In this document: positions 52,701-61,110 of the stretch, one piece after another
Position numbering within the stretch: position 1 is the stretch's first letter
Layout: each line of letters begins with the position of its first letter
Source of the DNA: Eumeta japonica
Taxonomy: Eukaryota; Arthropoda; Insecta; Lepidoptera; Psychidae
Direction of reading: 5' to 3'
NCBI GenBank assembly: GCA_005406025.1
Contig: BGZK01000012.1
Span: 1,054,001-1,118,000 of the forward strand
DNA: 64,000 bases
Notes under the pieces: generated by a model
Told to the model about the DNA's origin: nothing
Seen by the model: the letters and a program-made list of their open reading frames with translations, nothing else
Databases searched by the model: none
Made by a program: the position numbers and the translations under genes

Positions 52701-55700
52701 GACATCAGATTAAAATGATAAAAAGTTTACATTCTACTCAAAGCCAAGCTGTATCTACCTGTGAAAACCACAATAAAATCCGTTCAGTGATTTCAGAGAA
52801 CTGCGCAACCTAAAAAAAATTGAAAATCATATTCTTTTATACTACCTTTCTTTTATCATTCCCTCTTTATTTTTATAGATACCTTCAATATATATTATTG
52901 GAAGTATGTATAAAAAAAAATATGGAACACACAGGGTTCTATTATTTTATTATATGTCTAGACAATTCAGGAATGTAATATAATGTTGGAAAACAAATTA
53001 CAATTAATGCACACAATTAGAATTGTTTATTTACCCTGATAAGATGAGCGAGTGCTCGATGCTTCCTATTTGAAGGTAAGAGTTTTAGTGCAGCGGCCGC
53101 CTGCGCTACCTGTCGGCGTAGAGCGGCACGCCTATTGGCTAAGCGCGTACCTCGAGCCTCTACATGACCTTCTTCACCACTGCTCATCCAGGAGCCTTAT
53201 ATTAAAAATGATACTGTTATTAAAAAACTAATAAGCTTTAAAACTAAACTAATAAAACTAGAAGCTTTTTTACGATTAAATACTTTCTCAGAATAAAAAT
53301 ACTAACCTACTGAAGTACTAAAACAATCTAAATACTAATAGAATTATTATCTATCTGTATATCAATTATATTGATTACAATGACTAATATTTTTTTTATG
53401 AATCATATGACAATGACTAATGACATAAAGTTAGATGTCCATTTATTTTTGTGTAAAATTGATTAATAAAATGATTATCATCATCGAATTGCATGAATGC
53501 AAGTGGCCTCTTCTGGGAATGGCAGATTGATCAGTAAACACATCTTTTTTAGAGATTGTCGTATTAGAAGAAAATAATGAATGGGAATCCAACTACATGG
53601 TAATAACTAATTTACAGAAATTAAATGAATCATCTTCTCATTATGAGCTAAAAAAAGTATCTTTACTAAACAATAGGTATTTAGTAGTTCACAATTCAAG
53701 ACATTTATTAACAATTATAATTTAAGACCGAGTTTGCATATGATAGAAGTTTGAAAATTCTTAGGTGAGATAGCCCTTCCTTCCTTAGAACTAGTAACTG
53801 ATTGTGAGACTAAAATTTATTTATTTGTTAGTATATAAGCATGTCAATTTCCCGTATGTATTTTATTTTAAGTAATGTGTAAAATTTATGATATGTAATT
53901 ATGAAAGTAATTTTAAGTTATCAAGAAGACCCCCATTTTTAATACTAAGTTAAACTAATTACTTATAATATTAAATGAAAAACTAATAAATTCATAATAT
54001 TAAATCTAATTTGTGTTTAAAAGAGGTGACAACATTCAATTATGTAATACCAGCTTTTGCTCTCGCCTCCGCCCGAAATGGAAATAAAATAAATTCTTTC
54101 ATCTTTTATATCATCCCATCACGGATAATCCTAATCTCAATGTTGTTTCTATTTCTGTTCAATCCTGGCTTTGCTTTTGGTTCCAATTCTGGTCTCAATC
54201 TAGAATCTGTTTCTGTTAAAAATATATATAATCCATCCGCAGCTCTGTCCGTGTGGACATACAACAAACTTTTTTGCATTCTATATTGATCAATAACTTT
54301 ATCAGCCATAATAGCAATCTTGGTCGCGTTTTCGATCCTAATTTAATTGTTATGAATAGATCTCACTTACGCTCTTGAACATAAAAATGGTGCTACTCTT
54401 AATTCTGAACCGATGTTGAATTTGAACCTCTCTTAAACATTATCATCATTAACTAATAGATCTAAGTAAAGATTTTGTTTTATGACCACGTAAACGAAAT
54501 CGCAGACAAAAATCAATATCTTTATAAATTACGTATACGTTATTATATACTATATTGAATTGATCATGCGTCTTTCTGCAAAAATCCATAATCTCCTTTT
54601 TTTTTTAAAACAACGTTTCCAAAGAAACCATAGTCATTAAGGTAGCACTTTATGAGAAAAATAGCTAAGAATATGTACTAAAGATTCACGAACTCACAAC
54701 CTTAGTTAGCAACAAGATTTTGTGTGATTAATATTGAAGTGTTTAATAACAATGCCTTTCACTGCTGTCGAATATGCAAACATAATTTATTATTGGAGAT
54801 TTTACAGCGGTGACATTGCTGCGGCTCTAAGACTTTATAGTGAACTTATTCTAATAATCAACAACCTGCGATGCCGCAAGTAACATTGCGTACTGTGTAT
54901 TGTTTACGGAATAATTTGTCTTAGTTTGCCTTGTTTATTTAGAGGTGAGTGAAACACACGTGGGAAATGAGAGACTAATTTAATAATACCATCGGCGATC
55001 TTTACAGCACTGACAACATCAAGTGTCATTGCAGGTGACTAGATAAGTTCTTTAAAAATAATAAATAGCGAAGCTCGAACGCGGGACAAAATTCGAGTGC
55101 GTCATGTAGCGTCGCTACCCAACGACCACGCCCACGCTTTTAGTCTGGCCAAACATATAATAGAGTTGTGTCTAAATTTTTATTAGTGTTTTTCAATTAG
55201 ATATTTTTGTTATAGTTACTTTGTCAAAAATGTTATAAAATTAAAGGAGATTATAAATATTTGCGAAAAGATGCATGATCTAATCCATCCTGTATAAGCT
55301 ATATTACTGTAAAGTTTCAATTATTTCTGTTCAGACATTAAAACATGATTGAATAACGAACATCCGAACATACAAACTTTCACAATTATATTGTAGGATT
55401 CTTGATTAACTACATCTATACTCACTGAAATTCGGCATTTGTTCATCATCATCACTGCTAGAATCTAGTCGTGTGAAAGGATGTGGTGGGTGTTCTGTGA
55501 GAGGACCACAATCAAAGAGTTCATTGCCTGGTGCGTGCCAAACTTGGTTCTGCACGACTTGTGCCCGTCGTTGTGTTGGTATCCGTTGAAGGGCTTCATG
55601 CACCGCAGGTCCTCTCCCTCGTTTTCCTTTTGTTGGTGTTGATATTTTACCTTAAGTATTCATAAGAATAATGTAAAGATTCTTTATTTATCTTCTATAT

Positions 55701-58700
55701 AAACATACAAAAGAATTTTTATTGTCTGTCTGCACAACATAAAAAATAAATCCATTATAATGCACATTATATGAAATGTGACATGATGTATTCATTTTTA
55801 TGAAATAAATAAATTTGTGCACTTATTTATTCATAAATTCACATCTATTTCCCAGAGTAGGCAGACACCACATATTTCCACTTTCTATGATCTTTACATA
55901 CCTTGCTTCAATTACATTGATATTAATCCAAAATTTCATGCAAGCAAGTTTTGAATACGTTAGTTTGGTTTATATAACATGTTCTAGGCTGCATCATGCT
56001 TCCATACCTACACTGTTTTAAGCCTACTTTTGTTAATATTAGGGAATTTTAAGGTGGCTTTAAAAATCCTGATAAACTATTTTGTAAGTTAAAGGAACTC
56101 ATTCCACTTTCATGGAGCATGCTATGGATGTTTGCTTACATATACCTTAATACTAAATATTTTGTGGACAAATATTGTTTTCACCTATCACAAAATGATA
56201 CAAGTGGAATATCAAATACCCATTAAACATAATTGTTAAGTTTATTATATACATTATTGGCATTAATAGTTTTATAAAACTATTTTCACGTGCAATGAAC
56301 TAAACAAATAAGGTTTGCATTTTTGCATAAAGTATTCTATATCATGAACAATCTTCCATAGGAAAAGTAAAATAAAAAACTAATTACATCACATGAATCT
56401 GTTGGTGCATCTTTGAGTGTCTTTGAAAGATAGATGTAAAAACAGAAATGTCAATGAGCTGTGTGGTTTGAAAGAGGGTATAGTAACTAAATTAGAAAAA
56501 GATATGTTGCAGTGGTTTGGCCATCAGCAGGTCTAGCATGACAGACTAGAGAAGCTCTTTATAGGACTATCTTTTTTATTCCTTACATTTGCGCGAAGAC
56601 AGTCTTTCAGAATAGACTGAAAAAATGAATGTATAGAGCAATGTGTGAGTCAGCAAGGATCACCCTAAATCTTATGTAGATGAAATCAGTGGCATATTAA
56701 AAAAGACCAAATTTTAAGAATCCGAAACCAGCGAGCTTGCATGAAACAATTGATGAATGTCAATGAAGCAAGAAATATATGCAGAGAATGTATCGTATGG
56801 TAATTTGTGGTCTTTGTTTAGCTTTGTTGGAAATAGGTGTGAACTTATATTAAAAAAAAAAGGGAACTTTCAATAGATAATTGTTGTTTTGTTACTGGGA
56901 ATATCGAGACCCAAACATGCACTGCAAACATAGCATAAATCGTATATCACCTATTTCATTTGTTATTTCCACTTTACCTTCATTTTTGCACCTCAGTTCA
57001 TTTTAAAATCCTATTCTGTACACTTTTCATCTCTCTGTACACAAAAAAATTATCAAATCTCTTTTGGATGGATACTACCCCAACTTAAGGCACTCAAATT
57101 ACTTAAACAGGTTTAAGCCAGTGACAAACAGCTTTAACACTGAGTCATGAGCTGTCATGAGACTAGTGGCTTCTAATTCCGTAGTGAGTCATATTGACAT
57201 AAAGCCACATCTGCCAGAAATAACAGACATCATTATGTAATCATTTGCCAAACCATCACATTAATATTGCAGTAAACAATAATCTACACCAAACTGGAGA
57301 CGCTAATGTGAGTGAATGGACAGTAAACTAAATACTTTTCTGAAATCAGTAGACGAATTGTAAGATATCAACTTACTGTCTATCAACAAATTGTTTTGTT
57401 ATAATTGGAGAGAAATAGTGTAAATTTAATATTACACCTTTGAAGAAGAAAAAAGTTTTAATATGTGATGTAGTTGCATATGTTTATGTAGTTCTGATGA
57501 ATATAAATATGTCTATAAAGGCCCGAAGAGCATTATGCTCAATGTACTATTGCAGAACGCATGCCTTGTGGACATTGGTCTGCAACGTTTTGAACAGGTT
57601 TTACATATGAAGCAAAAACAGTAGTTGTTTTCATAGAAAATGAATTACTGACTGCTTATTGTTACATCACAGAGAGTATGCAAGAACATTTCATCTCTTA
57701 TGTAGAATTTTTTGGCAAAAATTTTCTATCACTACTAGATAATAGTAGGCCGCACTCAGCTCATTTAGTTTGCATTGATTTTCTGGAGGTCGGTATGAAA
57801 ACCATGATGTAGTTTGCCAGAAGTATAGACTTAAGTTCCATCCAACATATCTAGGATGAATAGAAATACCTTATCAGGATTTGAATATACAAGATATTTT
57901 ATAATATGTATATATAGTTCAACATATGTCAGATATTCAGTAGTTGGTTATTGACTGACACTAGTGAAGACTTGCTAAAGGAATGGGATGCTAATGCGCA
58001 AAAAACCAAAAAATATGAAGAAGTACTGTACATTAAAAAAAAACCAAACATAAGATTCTCATTCATTGTTCAACATAAAGTTCACCTTAAAAATATGTAA
58101 TTTAACTGAAAGTATATATTATGAAAATTCATGTCTTTTTATTCAAATATTCGATAAGCTTTTTCATACTTTTATTCATGACTGCTGGTAATGCTTGTTG
58201 AATGATGATAAATTTGTAAAACTTAAAATAAAATAAAAGCCACGAAATATAAAATTTCGAAATTGGCCCAATTTTCTAAGTACCAGTGTGAATAGGTATA
58301 AAAATATATTTTCATTTTCGATTTAATAACATAAGTAACACGCAACTTTCAATCCCATGACTATATCGACATTGAGGGGATAAATATTTCAGAAAAGTGA
58401 ACATATGAAAAAAGCATAATATACTTATTGTATATATTAAGAACAAATGTATGTATGAGAAATTAGTCATGTGACAACTATCTCTTTAGTTCCACGATAA
58501 ATATTTATTTATTTTATATAATACTTGACCAGACCAGATATTGATACAAACCATATTAATTTTTATGAAATTATACGACTCACCTAATGCATTTTTTCGG
58601 GGCGTAGCAGTAAGTGGCTTTGAAGTTGTAATAGTAGTTTCTGGTTTTATTACTTGATTACTCTCCACAAACCCAATTTGTTCCCTCTTATAAACATCTA

Positions 58701-59374
58701 GGAATGTTTCTGATGCAGTTTTTGAGACCAACTTTTGATTAGCATTATTAACATTAACACTACTAATACTGTTATTGGTATTAGTCACAGGAATTGCGGC
58801 TAAATCTTGATTTATTACACTATGGCCCTTAAAATTTTGCACATCAATTTCACTGTCACTGACAAAAGTTGCTTTCGCTGATTGTTCATTATTACAATTC
58901 TGAATTTTTCCCTCATCTTGAAGTTTACTATCCAAAACGTTAAGTTTTTCCTTGATTTCATTTGATTGAAAGTCCAGTGGATAATGACCATTGGGAACAA
59001 TATTATCCTTTACATCTTGCTTTACCTCACCATTAACTAATTTTCCTATTATATCAATTTCTGGCTGTGGGCATGTCTCGGTTTTAACTTCATTTGGATC
59101 AACAAAATTTAGAGGACTATCATCTGTATGGCTCACTGTTATTTCACCAGCTATCACATCAGAATCATGAAATGTGTATAAGTCATTAGGATCTATTTTA
59201 TATTTGGTATGGAAAAAATTATCACTAATATGAGACATATAAACTTGTTCATCTCCCGAACTATCATGTATGAATGCATTCCCTTCTCCTCCACAGGCTG
59301 GCACACCCTCAACGGCCATTTTGTACTGAGTGGCACAACTGGTTTCAGAAAGATTTTGTGGAATACCACTATAT
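40731..59374 (-). CDS. INO80D: INO80 complex subunit D-like protein, 11 exons, 5' partial
   Basis: Joined exons, read on the minus strand: 59374-58584, 55650-55426, 53195-53035, 51369-51263, 50302-50201, 47134-46957, 45970-45808, 43918-43796, 43424-43326, 41559-41438, 40784-40731. Every junction has AG/GT and the phases chain without a stop, giving 707 codons and TAA. Residues 1-263 are acidic and Ser/Asn-rich. Residues ~277-283 (KGKRGRG) and ~550-555 (KRRGRP) resemble AT-hooks. Residues 458-517 form a zf-C3HC3H module: C458, C463, C474, H477, then C490, C500, C514, H517. Residues ~660-670 (SEELERALEA) match the acidic INO80D segment. In vertebrates INO80D is an accessory subunit of the nuclear INO80 ATP-dependent chromatin remodeller. 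Human INO80D has a first C3H module near its N-terminus; it is not visible here, so at least one upstream exon is missing. KANSL2 carries related zinc modules and is the main alternative, but the basic tail after the module and the EELERAL block favour INO80D. Confidence 0.82.
41438..41559 (-). CDS. INO80D: INO80D-like exon J, EELERAL block
   Basis: The acceptor is TTCTTTCAG|CCGAGGGC (strong polypyrimidine tract) and the donor AATAAG|GTATTG. It encodes EGTPAFAESEELERALEAVL, then DGRALDSLTDCVFQHQPRNK. The (E)EELERAL-AV core matches vertebrate INO80D, where EEAEELERALQAV occurs in the same order relative to the zinc module. This is the second family-specific anchor. Confidence 0.82.
41829..42105. 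repeat. Dispersed repeat, copy 2 (partner at 8.06 kb)
   Basis: Same orientation and same ordered blocks as the copy at 8057-8365, with small insertions and deletions. It is inside the intron between exons I and J of the INO80D-like gene. Confidence 0.7.
42374..42391. repeat. (CATA)n microsatellite
   Basis: About four and a half CATA units in the intron between exons I and J. Confidence 0.85.
42948..43065. repeat. Dispersed repeat, copy 2 (partner at 29.9 kb)
   Basis: Counterpart of 29905-30025, including ACAGTTAAAGTTAAA and AAACATGTCAGAATACATTG. It lies in the intron between exons I and J... upstream part of the region 43325-41560. Confidence 0.55.
43326..43424 (-). CDS. INO80D: INO80D-like exon I (99 bp)
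   Basis: The acceptor is TATTTTCAG|AAGTAAGC and the donor ATCAAA|GTAAGC. It encodes VSVVEQVPHDDILDPAVLNQ, then IPDEAFTEFFNQ, an acidic helix-prone stretch comparable with the 'ELNQEDFADVLPRLPDD' type segment of vertebrate INO80D. It is separated from exon H by the shortest intron of the gene (371 bases). Confidence 0.78.
43796..43918 (-). CDS. INO80D: INO80D-like exon H (123 bp)
   Basis: The acceptor is TGTATCCAG|AGGTTCAC and the donor GACTTG|GTTAGT. It encodes VHASNSSAYESSEEATAGAL, then SENEFIVSAAAELAEGADRL. This is an acidic, Ser/Ala-rich segment downstream of the basic tail. The family has a Ser/Glu/Asp-rich stretch at this place. The phase is 2 in and 1 out. Confidence 0.78.
44100..45750 (+). 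mobile_element. Degraded non-LTR retrotransposon (jockey/CR1-like), 5' half of ORF2
   Basis: Frame-hopping translation shows NVRSLVKPGKLNKIQYILK near 44800-44850, then a LAETWIKN block near 44880 (endonuclease metal-binding Glu motif), and after an insertion FGDFNLDML near 45355-45380 and SLLDQVCTNFHFTHS near 45495-45540. These are landmarks of the apurinic-type endonuclease domain of jockey/CR1-like LINEs. The open frame 44103-44321 just upstream may be the end of ORF1, but I do not recognise it. It is interrupted by many stops and by the MITE at 44954-45139. It lies in the intron between exons G and H, antisense to the gene. Confidence 0.72.
44954..45139. mobile_element. 186-bp hAT-type MITE with 8-bp target-site duplication
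   Basis: The left end, CAGGGGCGTGCACAGAC, and the inverted right end, CAGGAACATGGACAGAG, form an imperfect terminal inverted repeat. The match continues through TTCAGACAGGGTA on both sides. It is flanked by ACTAGAAC (44946-44953) and ACTGGAAC (45140-45147), an 8-base duplication with one mismatch, the size expected for hAT elements. No coding sequence is inside. It is inserted in the endonuclease region of the LINE relic, so it is the younger of the two. Confidence 0.85.
45808..45970 (-). CDS. INO80D: INO80D-like exon G, basic proline-rich tail with AT-hook
   Basis: The acceptor is GACACTCAG|GATAACTA and the donor CTCTCTG|GTGCAA, a non-consensus GT. It encodes DNYDKISRECKPKKVVRKRV, then FPATPRRAKRRGRPPPRRPP and PAAPDAAPHTQALS. 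The KRRGRPPP core is AT-hook-like. Human INO80D likewise follows its zinc module with DN, a Lys/Arg run and a Pro-rich stretch. The exon is extremely GC-rich in an AT-rich intron setting, mostly through CGC, GCG and CCG codons. Confidence 0.8.
46957..47134 (-). CDS. INO80D: INO80D-like exon F, core of the C3HC3H zinc module
   Basis: The acceptor is TTTAAAG|CTGTGAGG. The donor is AAGAGG|GTCAGA, a GT with a poor +4/+5 context, chosen because the frame then reads WKR|DNYDKI as INO80D homologs do. The exon carries CEEAPLPCTRYCLAH, then VACAAVFAGGSRCKQP and QTPLCTEHAWKR. Ligands are C463, C474, H477, C490, C500, C514 and H517. This is the strongest family evidence in the gene: spacing, the PCTRYC..H block and the TPLC.EH block all match the second zinc module of INO80D. 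Confidence 0.88.
47900..48500. repeat. Dispersed repeat fragments in the intron between exons E and F
   Basis: TGATCATGTATCTTTCTGCA, CATAATCTCCTTTTTTAGAA and AAAGAAACCATAGTCATTGA (47905-47980) recur at 54560-54640. Further on, AGCGAGACCGGGATCGAAC and GACCGTGATCGGGATCGGAA (48350-48425) form a degenerate G-A-T-C-G-G internal repeat, ending ATGCCACGCGAGCGAAAT near 48465. It is an old dispersed element of a type common in moth genomes. Confidence 0.5.
48891..48998. repeat. Compound (TA)n(CA)n(CATA)n microsatellite
   Basis: Runs of TATATA, CACACA and CATACATACA followed by TATATA. In the intron between exons E and F. The reading frame starting at 48858 passes through it and is not a gene there. 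Confidence 0.95.
49030..49375. other. CpG-rich block with open frames on both strands, origin unknown
   Basis: A sharply GC-rich island inside the 3-kb intron between exons E and F. The plus strand is open from before 49030 to 49325, and another plus frame covers 49174-49368 (KLDDRSPERLDTWDEKSEGS and onward). The minus strand is open from 49331 to 49026. None chains with the INO80D-like exons, and I do not recognise the products. It is possibly a fragment of a retroelement or of a gene copied into the intron. Confidence 0.35.
49448..49860. repeat. Tandem array, about 120-bp period, 3.4 copies
   Basis: Units begin at about 49448, 49570, 49690 and 49809 with TTCRACCAATC-like sequence. Each contains ATGTATATGTATTT, then AAGTTTATGTGCTATC, then GTAACTCC.CACCAG.TAGT and GCAGCATATCAACTTCTATA. 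Spacings are 122, 120 and 119 bases. The fourth unit breaks off after about 50 bases. It lies in the intron between exons E and F. Confidence 0.85.
49960..50112 (-). repeat. Dispersed repeat ending AGCTTTTACCC (minus strand)
   Basis: The plus strand reads AACGGGATAGCGATCGGGAT, then TCTATGCGAGTGGAGCTGTG and GGTAAAAGCTAGTA. This is the reverse of the 'ACTAGCTTTTGCCC' terminus seen in forward orientation near 60246 and 54048. Confidence 0.5.
50201..50302 (-). CDS. INO80D: INO80D-like exon E (102 bp), first cysteine of the zinc module
   Basis: The acceptor is AATTGTAG|AGAAGCTGG and the donor AAACAA|GTTAGT. It encodes EAGWSGGESGNYYLERRMLS, then GSSSSTLTTCIIN. The Cys (residue 458 of the partial protein) is the first ligand of the C3HC3H module that continues in the next exon. 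A 3066-base intron splits the module here. Confidence 0.78.
51263..51369 (-). CDS. INO80D: INO80D-like exon D (107 bp)
   Basis: The acceptor is TTTACACAG|CGGCAGAGC and the donor CTCAG|GTATGA. The 35 codons continue the basic helical region: RQSSASGRIPTRSVVRLLAA, then RGMPALLSAHDRRQL. The phase is 0 in and 2 out. Another frame of the same exon is also open, but only this one chains in phase with exons C and E. Confidence 0.75.
52325..52403. repeat. Perfect 32-bp inverted repeat, 15-base loop
   Basis: Arms 52325-52356 and 52372-52403 pair without mismatch. Both are AT-rich and begin CAGTAAAATGTTTATTTTTT. The loop is 52357-52371. It lies in the intron between exons C and D. A transcript in either direction would fold into a 32-bp hairpin. 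Confidence 0.92.
53035..53195 (-). CDS. INO80D: INO80D-like exon C (161 bp)
   Basis: The acceptor is ATATAAG|GCTCCTGG and the donor ATCAGG|GTAAAT. It encodes SWMSSGEEGHVEARGTRLAN followed by an Arg/Ala-rich helix (RRAALRRQVAQAAAALKLL) that ends RALAHLIR. Vertebrate INO80D has a comparable basic helical segment rich in R, L and A shortly before its second zinc module, so position and character agree. The exon is clearly more GC-rich than the introns around it. Confidence 0.8.
54000..54660 (+). repeat. Dispersed repeat with AGCTTTTGC terminus
   Basis: Contains ACCAGCTTTTGCTCTCGCCT, ATTCTTTCATCTTTTATATC, a run of ATTC/TCAATC-type degenerate repeats, TGTGGACATACAACAAAC, ATCTCACTTACGCTCTTGAA and TGAACCGATGTTGAATTTGA. 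The same ordered blocks recur at 60240-60680. Its end (54560-54640) recurs at 47905-47980. It lies in the intron between exons B and C. Confidence 0.55.
55075..55150 (-). repeat. tRNA-like SINE fragment
   Basis: The minus strand reads GCGTGGTCGTTGGGTAGCGA (box A-like) and, about 40 bases later, CCCGCGTTCGAGCTTCGC (box B-like GTTCGA). There is no convincing cloverleaf, so it is a tRNA-derived SINE piece rather than a tRNA gene. Confidence 0.4.
55265..55400 (+). repeat. Retroelement-type 3' tail
   Basis: TACTGTAAAGTTTCAATTAT, GTTCAGACATTAAAACATGA and TGAATAACGAACATCCGAAC, ACATACAAACTTTCACA form the tail motif ('aaagtttca..aaat..gttcag..', 'acatacaaactttc') of dispersed lepidopteran retroelements. 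It is repeated at 60825-60900. Confidence 0.5.
55426..55650 (-). CDS. INO80D: INO80D-like exon B (225 bp)
   Basis: The acceptor is TACTTAAG|GTAAAATATC and the donor TTTCA|GTGAGT. Joined to exon A it gives RKNALGKISTPTKGKRGRGP, a basic AT-hook-like stretch, then AVHEALQRIPTQRRAQ and an acidic end LDSSSDDDEQMPNFS. The phase is exact (2 + 74 codons + 1). The basic-then-acidic layout suits a chromatin protein linker. No catalytic motif is present. Confidence 0.8.
55838..56030 (-). mobile_element. LINE ORF2 3' tail (minus strand)
   Basis: Plus-strand text TTCATAAATTCACATCTATT then CCCAGAGTAGGCAGACACCA is the reverse of the 3' tail of the LINE at 56.4-56.86 kb, followed by the degenerate coding end. 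It forms a head-to-head inverted pair with that copy about 400 bases away. Confidence 0.55.
56400..56860 (+). mobile_element. LINE ORF2 C-terminal tail (plus strand)
   Basis: A broken reading frame shows NELCGLKEGIVTKLEKDMLQ then WFGH (about 56450-56525), and later PKSYVDEISGILKKTKF, RNQRACMKQLMNVNEARNIC and VVFV, ending at a conserved-looking 3' tail near 56855. 'KxMLRWFGH' followed by 'RRACMKRLMDVNEAR' is the C-terminal end of a LINE family that I recognise from lepidopteran genomes. It is in the intron between exons A and B and points away from the minus-strand copy at 55.84 kb. Confidence 0.6.
57080..58015 (+). pseudogene. Degraded Tc1-type transposase
   Basis: Read across frames, this segment follows Tc1 transposase order. 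A DANVSEWTV block lies near 57300 (end of the DNA-binding region), then RRPEE.YAQCTIAERMP near 57520-57570, EAKTVVVFIENELLTA near 57620, FISYVEFFGKNFLSLLDNSR near 57690-57745 with PHSAHLV after it, ARSIDLSSIQHI near 57820-57855, and LLKEWDA near 57975. The middle catalytic Asp survives (LLDNSRPH), but the PIEH motif that carries the last catalytic Glu reads SIQH. Several stops and frameshifts show it is dead. No terminal repeats were identified. It sits inside the intron between exons A and B, on the opposite strand. Confidence 0.7.
58584..59374 (-). CDS. INO80D: INO80D-like exon A (first in window, 791 bp)
   Basis: The acceptor reads GTTTTAG|ATATAGTGG and the donor GCATTAG|GTGAGT, both strong. 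The exon enters with one base of a split codon and leaves with one base. It encodes about 263 residues beginning YSGIPQNLSETS, rich in Asp, Glu, Asn and Ser, with no recognised fold; for example SSGDEQVYMSHISDNFF. It is likely a disordered linker after the missing first zinc module. A methionine at residue 20 (YKMAVEG) could act as an internal start, but the frame stays open up to the acceptor, so I read this as an internal exon. The open frame also runs about 100 bases into the downstream intron by chance. Confidence 0.8.
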
Positions 59375-60239
59375 CTAAAACAAAACATTTTAAATTATAT
59401 AAATGGTATATATTGTTGAAAATCACTCGATTTCCAAAAATCAGAATGACATCAATAACTTCCCAAAGATTGTCATTTTTCTCCATATAAAATTTTAAAA
59501 ATGCTCAATATAAAATTCACTATTAGTTTTTCCAATACCCTTTATTAACTAGACTGTTATATATACACTTATGGCATGTATAACAAAAAACAAATTATAA
59601 CCACACTTTTTTTGTATATTGATAAATATAATCAGTTTATTCAAAGAAGTAACTATGTACTTGAGTTTAATCTAAAAATTCACATGTACTATTGCATAGA
59701 ATTGGAGTAATAATGGTGGAATAAGGAGTTTCGAATTTGAAACCATTTAATAATCGAGGTGAGCATACAATCGGTAGTGGTGTTAAGCCTTAAAAGTCTA
59801 TACTATGGTAGTGTAGAAAACCAATAAAACAAAAATACTATCCACTATCAAAAGTCACAAATCATGAAAAATTAATAATAGAATTAATATTATCAAAAAT
59901 CACAAAAACCAGTAAGCTGTAAATATAAACATGTTATTACTTGGCATATAAAAAAATGAAGTTGGTAAGTAGGGAGTGGCTAATAGATGTGATTAAAAAG
60001 TAATTAATTAAAAAAAAATTGTAACCAAAAAAAATATTTGTATTCTACATATTTGAATTCATTTTTCATTTCTGCAACATAAATGTGACTTTTATATATA
60101 CTAATTAATTAAAGTTACCTATTTTTGTTCAATACAAGGGGATTGTTAAATTTATATATGATTATATAAAAAAAAGTGAGTATTTATGTACGTATGTACA
60201 AATTAAAACTTCTTTACACCATATCATTTCTACTTTATT

Positions 60240-60905
60240 ACATACTAGCTTTTTGCCACAGTTCAGCCCACGTGGACTTGAATGAATTCTTTCATCATTT
60301 ATATTGACAAATCACCATGATCCCATTGTTGTTCTTTCTTTCCATTTCAGTCCTGGCTCTATGTCTTATATTGATTTCGTCCAGATTTAGGTTCTGTTTC
60401 TATTCAAAATATACATAATTGACGTTCATGTGGGTGGCTTTTCCCACATGAACGTACAACAAATTCTTTTACCTGTTATACCTATTGATAACATTATTAA
60501 TAATGCTATCGATCTTGATCTCATTCTCAATTCAATACCAAAAAAATCCATATTCTAATGCCGAAAATACATATGATACCACAAAGGTTTTTGCCACGAT
60601 CTCACTTACACTGTTGATCCAAATCCTGGTTCTGCTTGCAATTTCGATTTTGAACCAATATTGAAATCAAATCTCTAACATTGCCGCTACTAATAACCAA
60701 TTGGCATAAGAAAAGAATTCATTCTATTATCATGTAGGCAAAGTCGTGAGCATAAGTTAGCATCTTAATAAATTATAACCTATATGTTATTCTAATCTAT
60801 CAACTATATCCCTGTACACTTTCAGATAATACTGTTCAGGCATTAAAGTGCAATTGCGTAATGAACATTCAAAAATACAAACTTTCACATTTGTAATACT
60901 ATATT
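60240..60905 (+). repeat. Dispersed repeat with AGCTTTTTGCC terminus
   Basis: Related to 54000-54660: CTAGCTTTTTGCCACAGTTC, ATTCTTTCATCATTTATAT, GATCTCACTTACACTGTTGA and TTTTGAACCAATATTGAAAT. Its 3' part (about 60780-60905) ends GTTCAGGCATTAAAGTGCAA ... AACATTCAAAAATACAAACT, matching 55330-55385. Confidence 0.55.
60422..60455. repeat. Perfect 13-bp inverted repeat in a dispersed repeat
   Basis: Arms 60422-60434 (ACGTTCATGTGGG) and 60443-60455, loop TGGCTTTT. The right arm continues CCCACATGAACGTACAACAA, matching TGTGGACATACAACAAAC at about 54252-54271 in the related repeat at 54 kb, while the left arm has no counterpart there. Confidence 0.8.
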
Positions 60906-61110
60906 ATTTAATATTTTTTGGAGTATATTCGGAATAATTTGCAGTACAAATAAGTTTCCACCATTGTGATAGAAATGGCATGGCACGAGGCTTACATTAG
61001 AATTCACAGATGATAACCAGCTTGAAAATTAGGTTGCTCATCCAAGAACAACATAACTTTATTATATTATTAACTTCATATTAGCATCATATATTTTTCT
61101 TTATCCAAAA

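Noticed and set aside
59193..59486. 97- and 93-codon frames overlapping the 5' end of exon A on both strands
   Set aside because: They are shadows of the INO80D-like exon A and its upstream intron.
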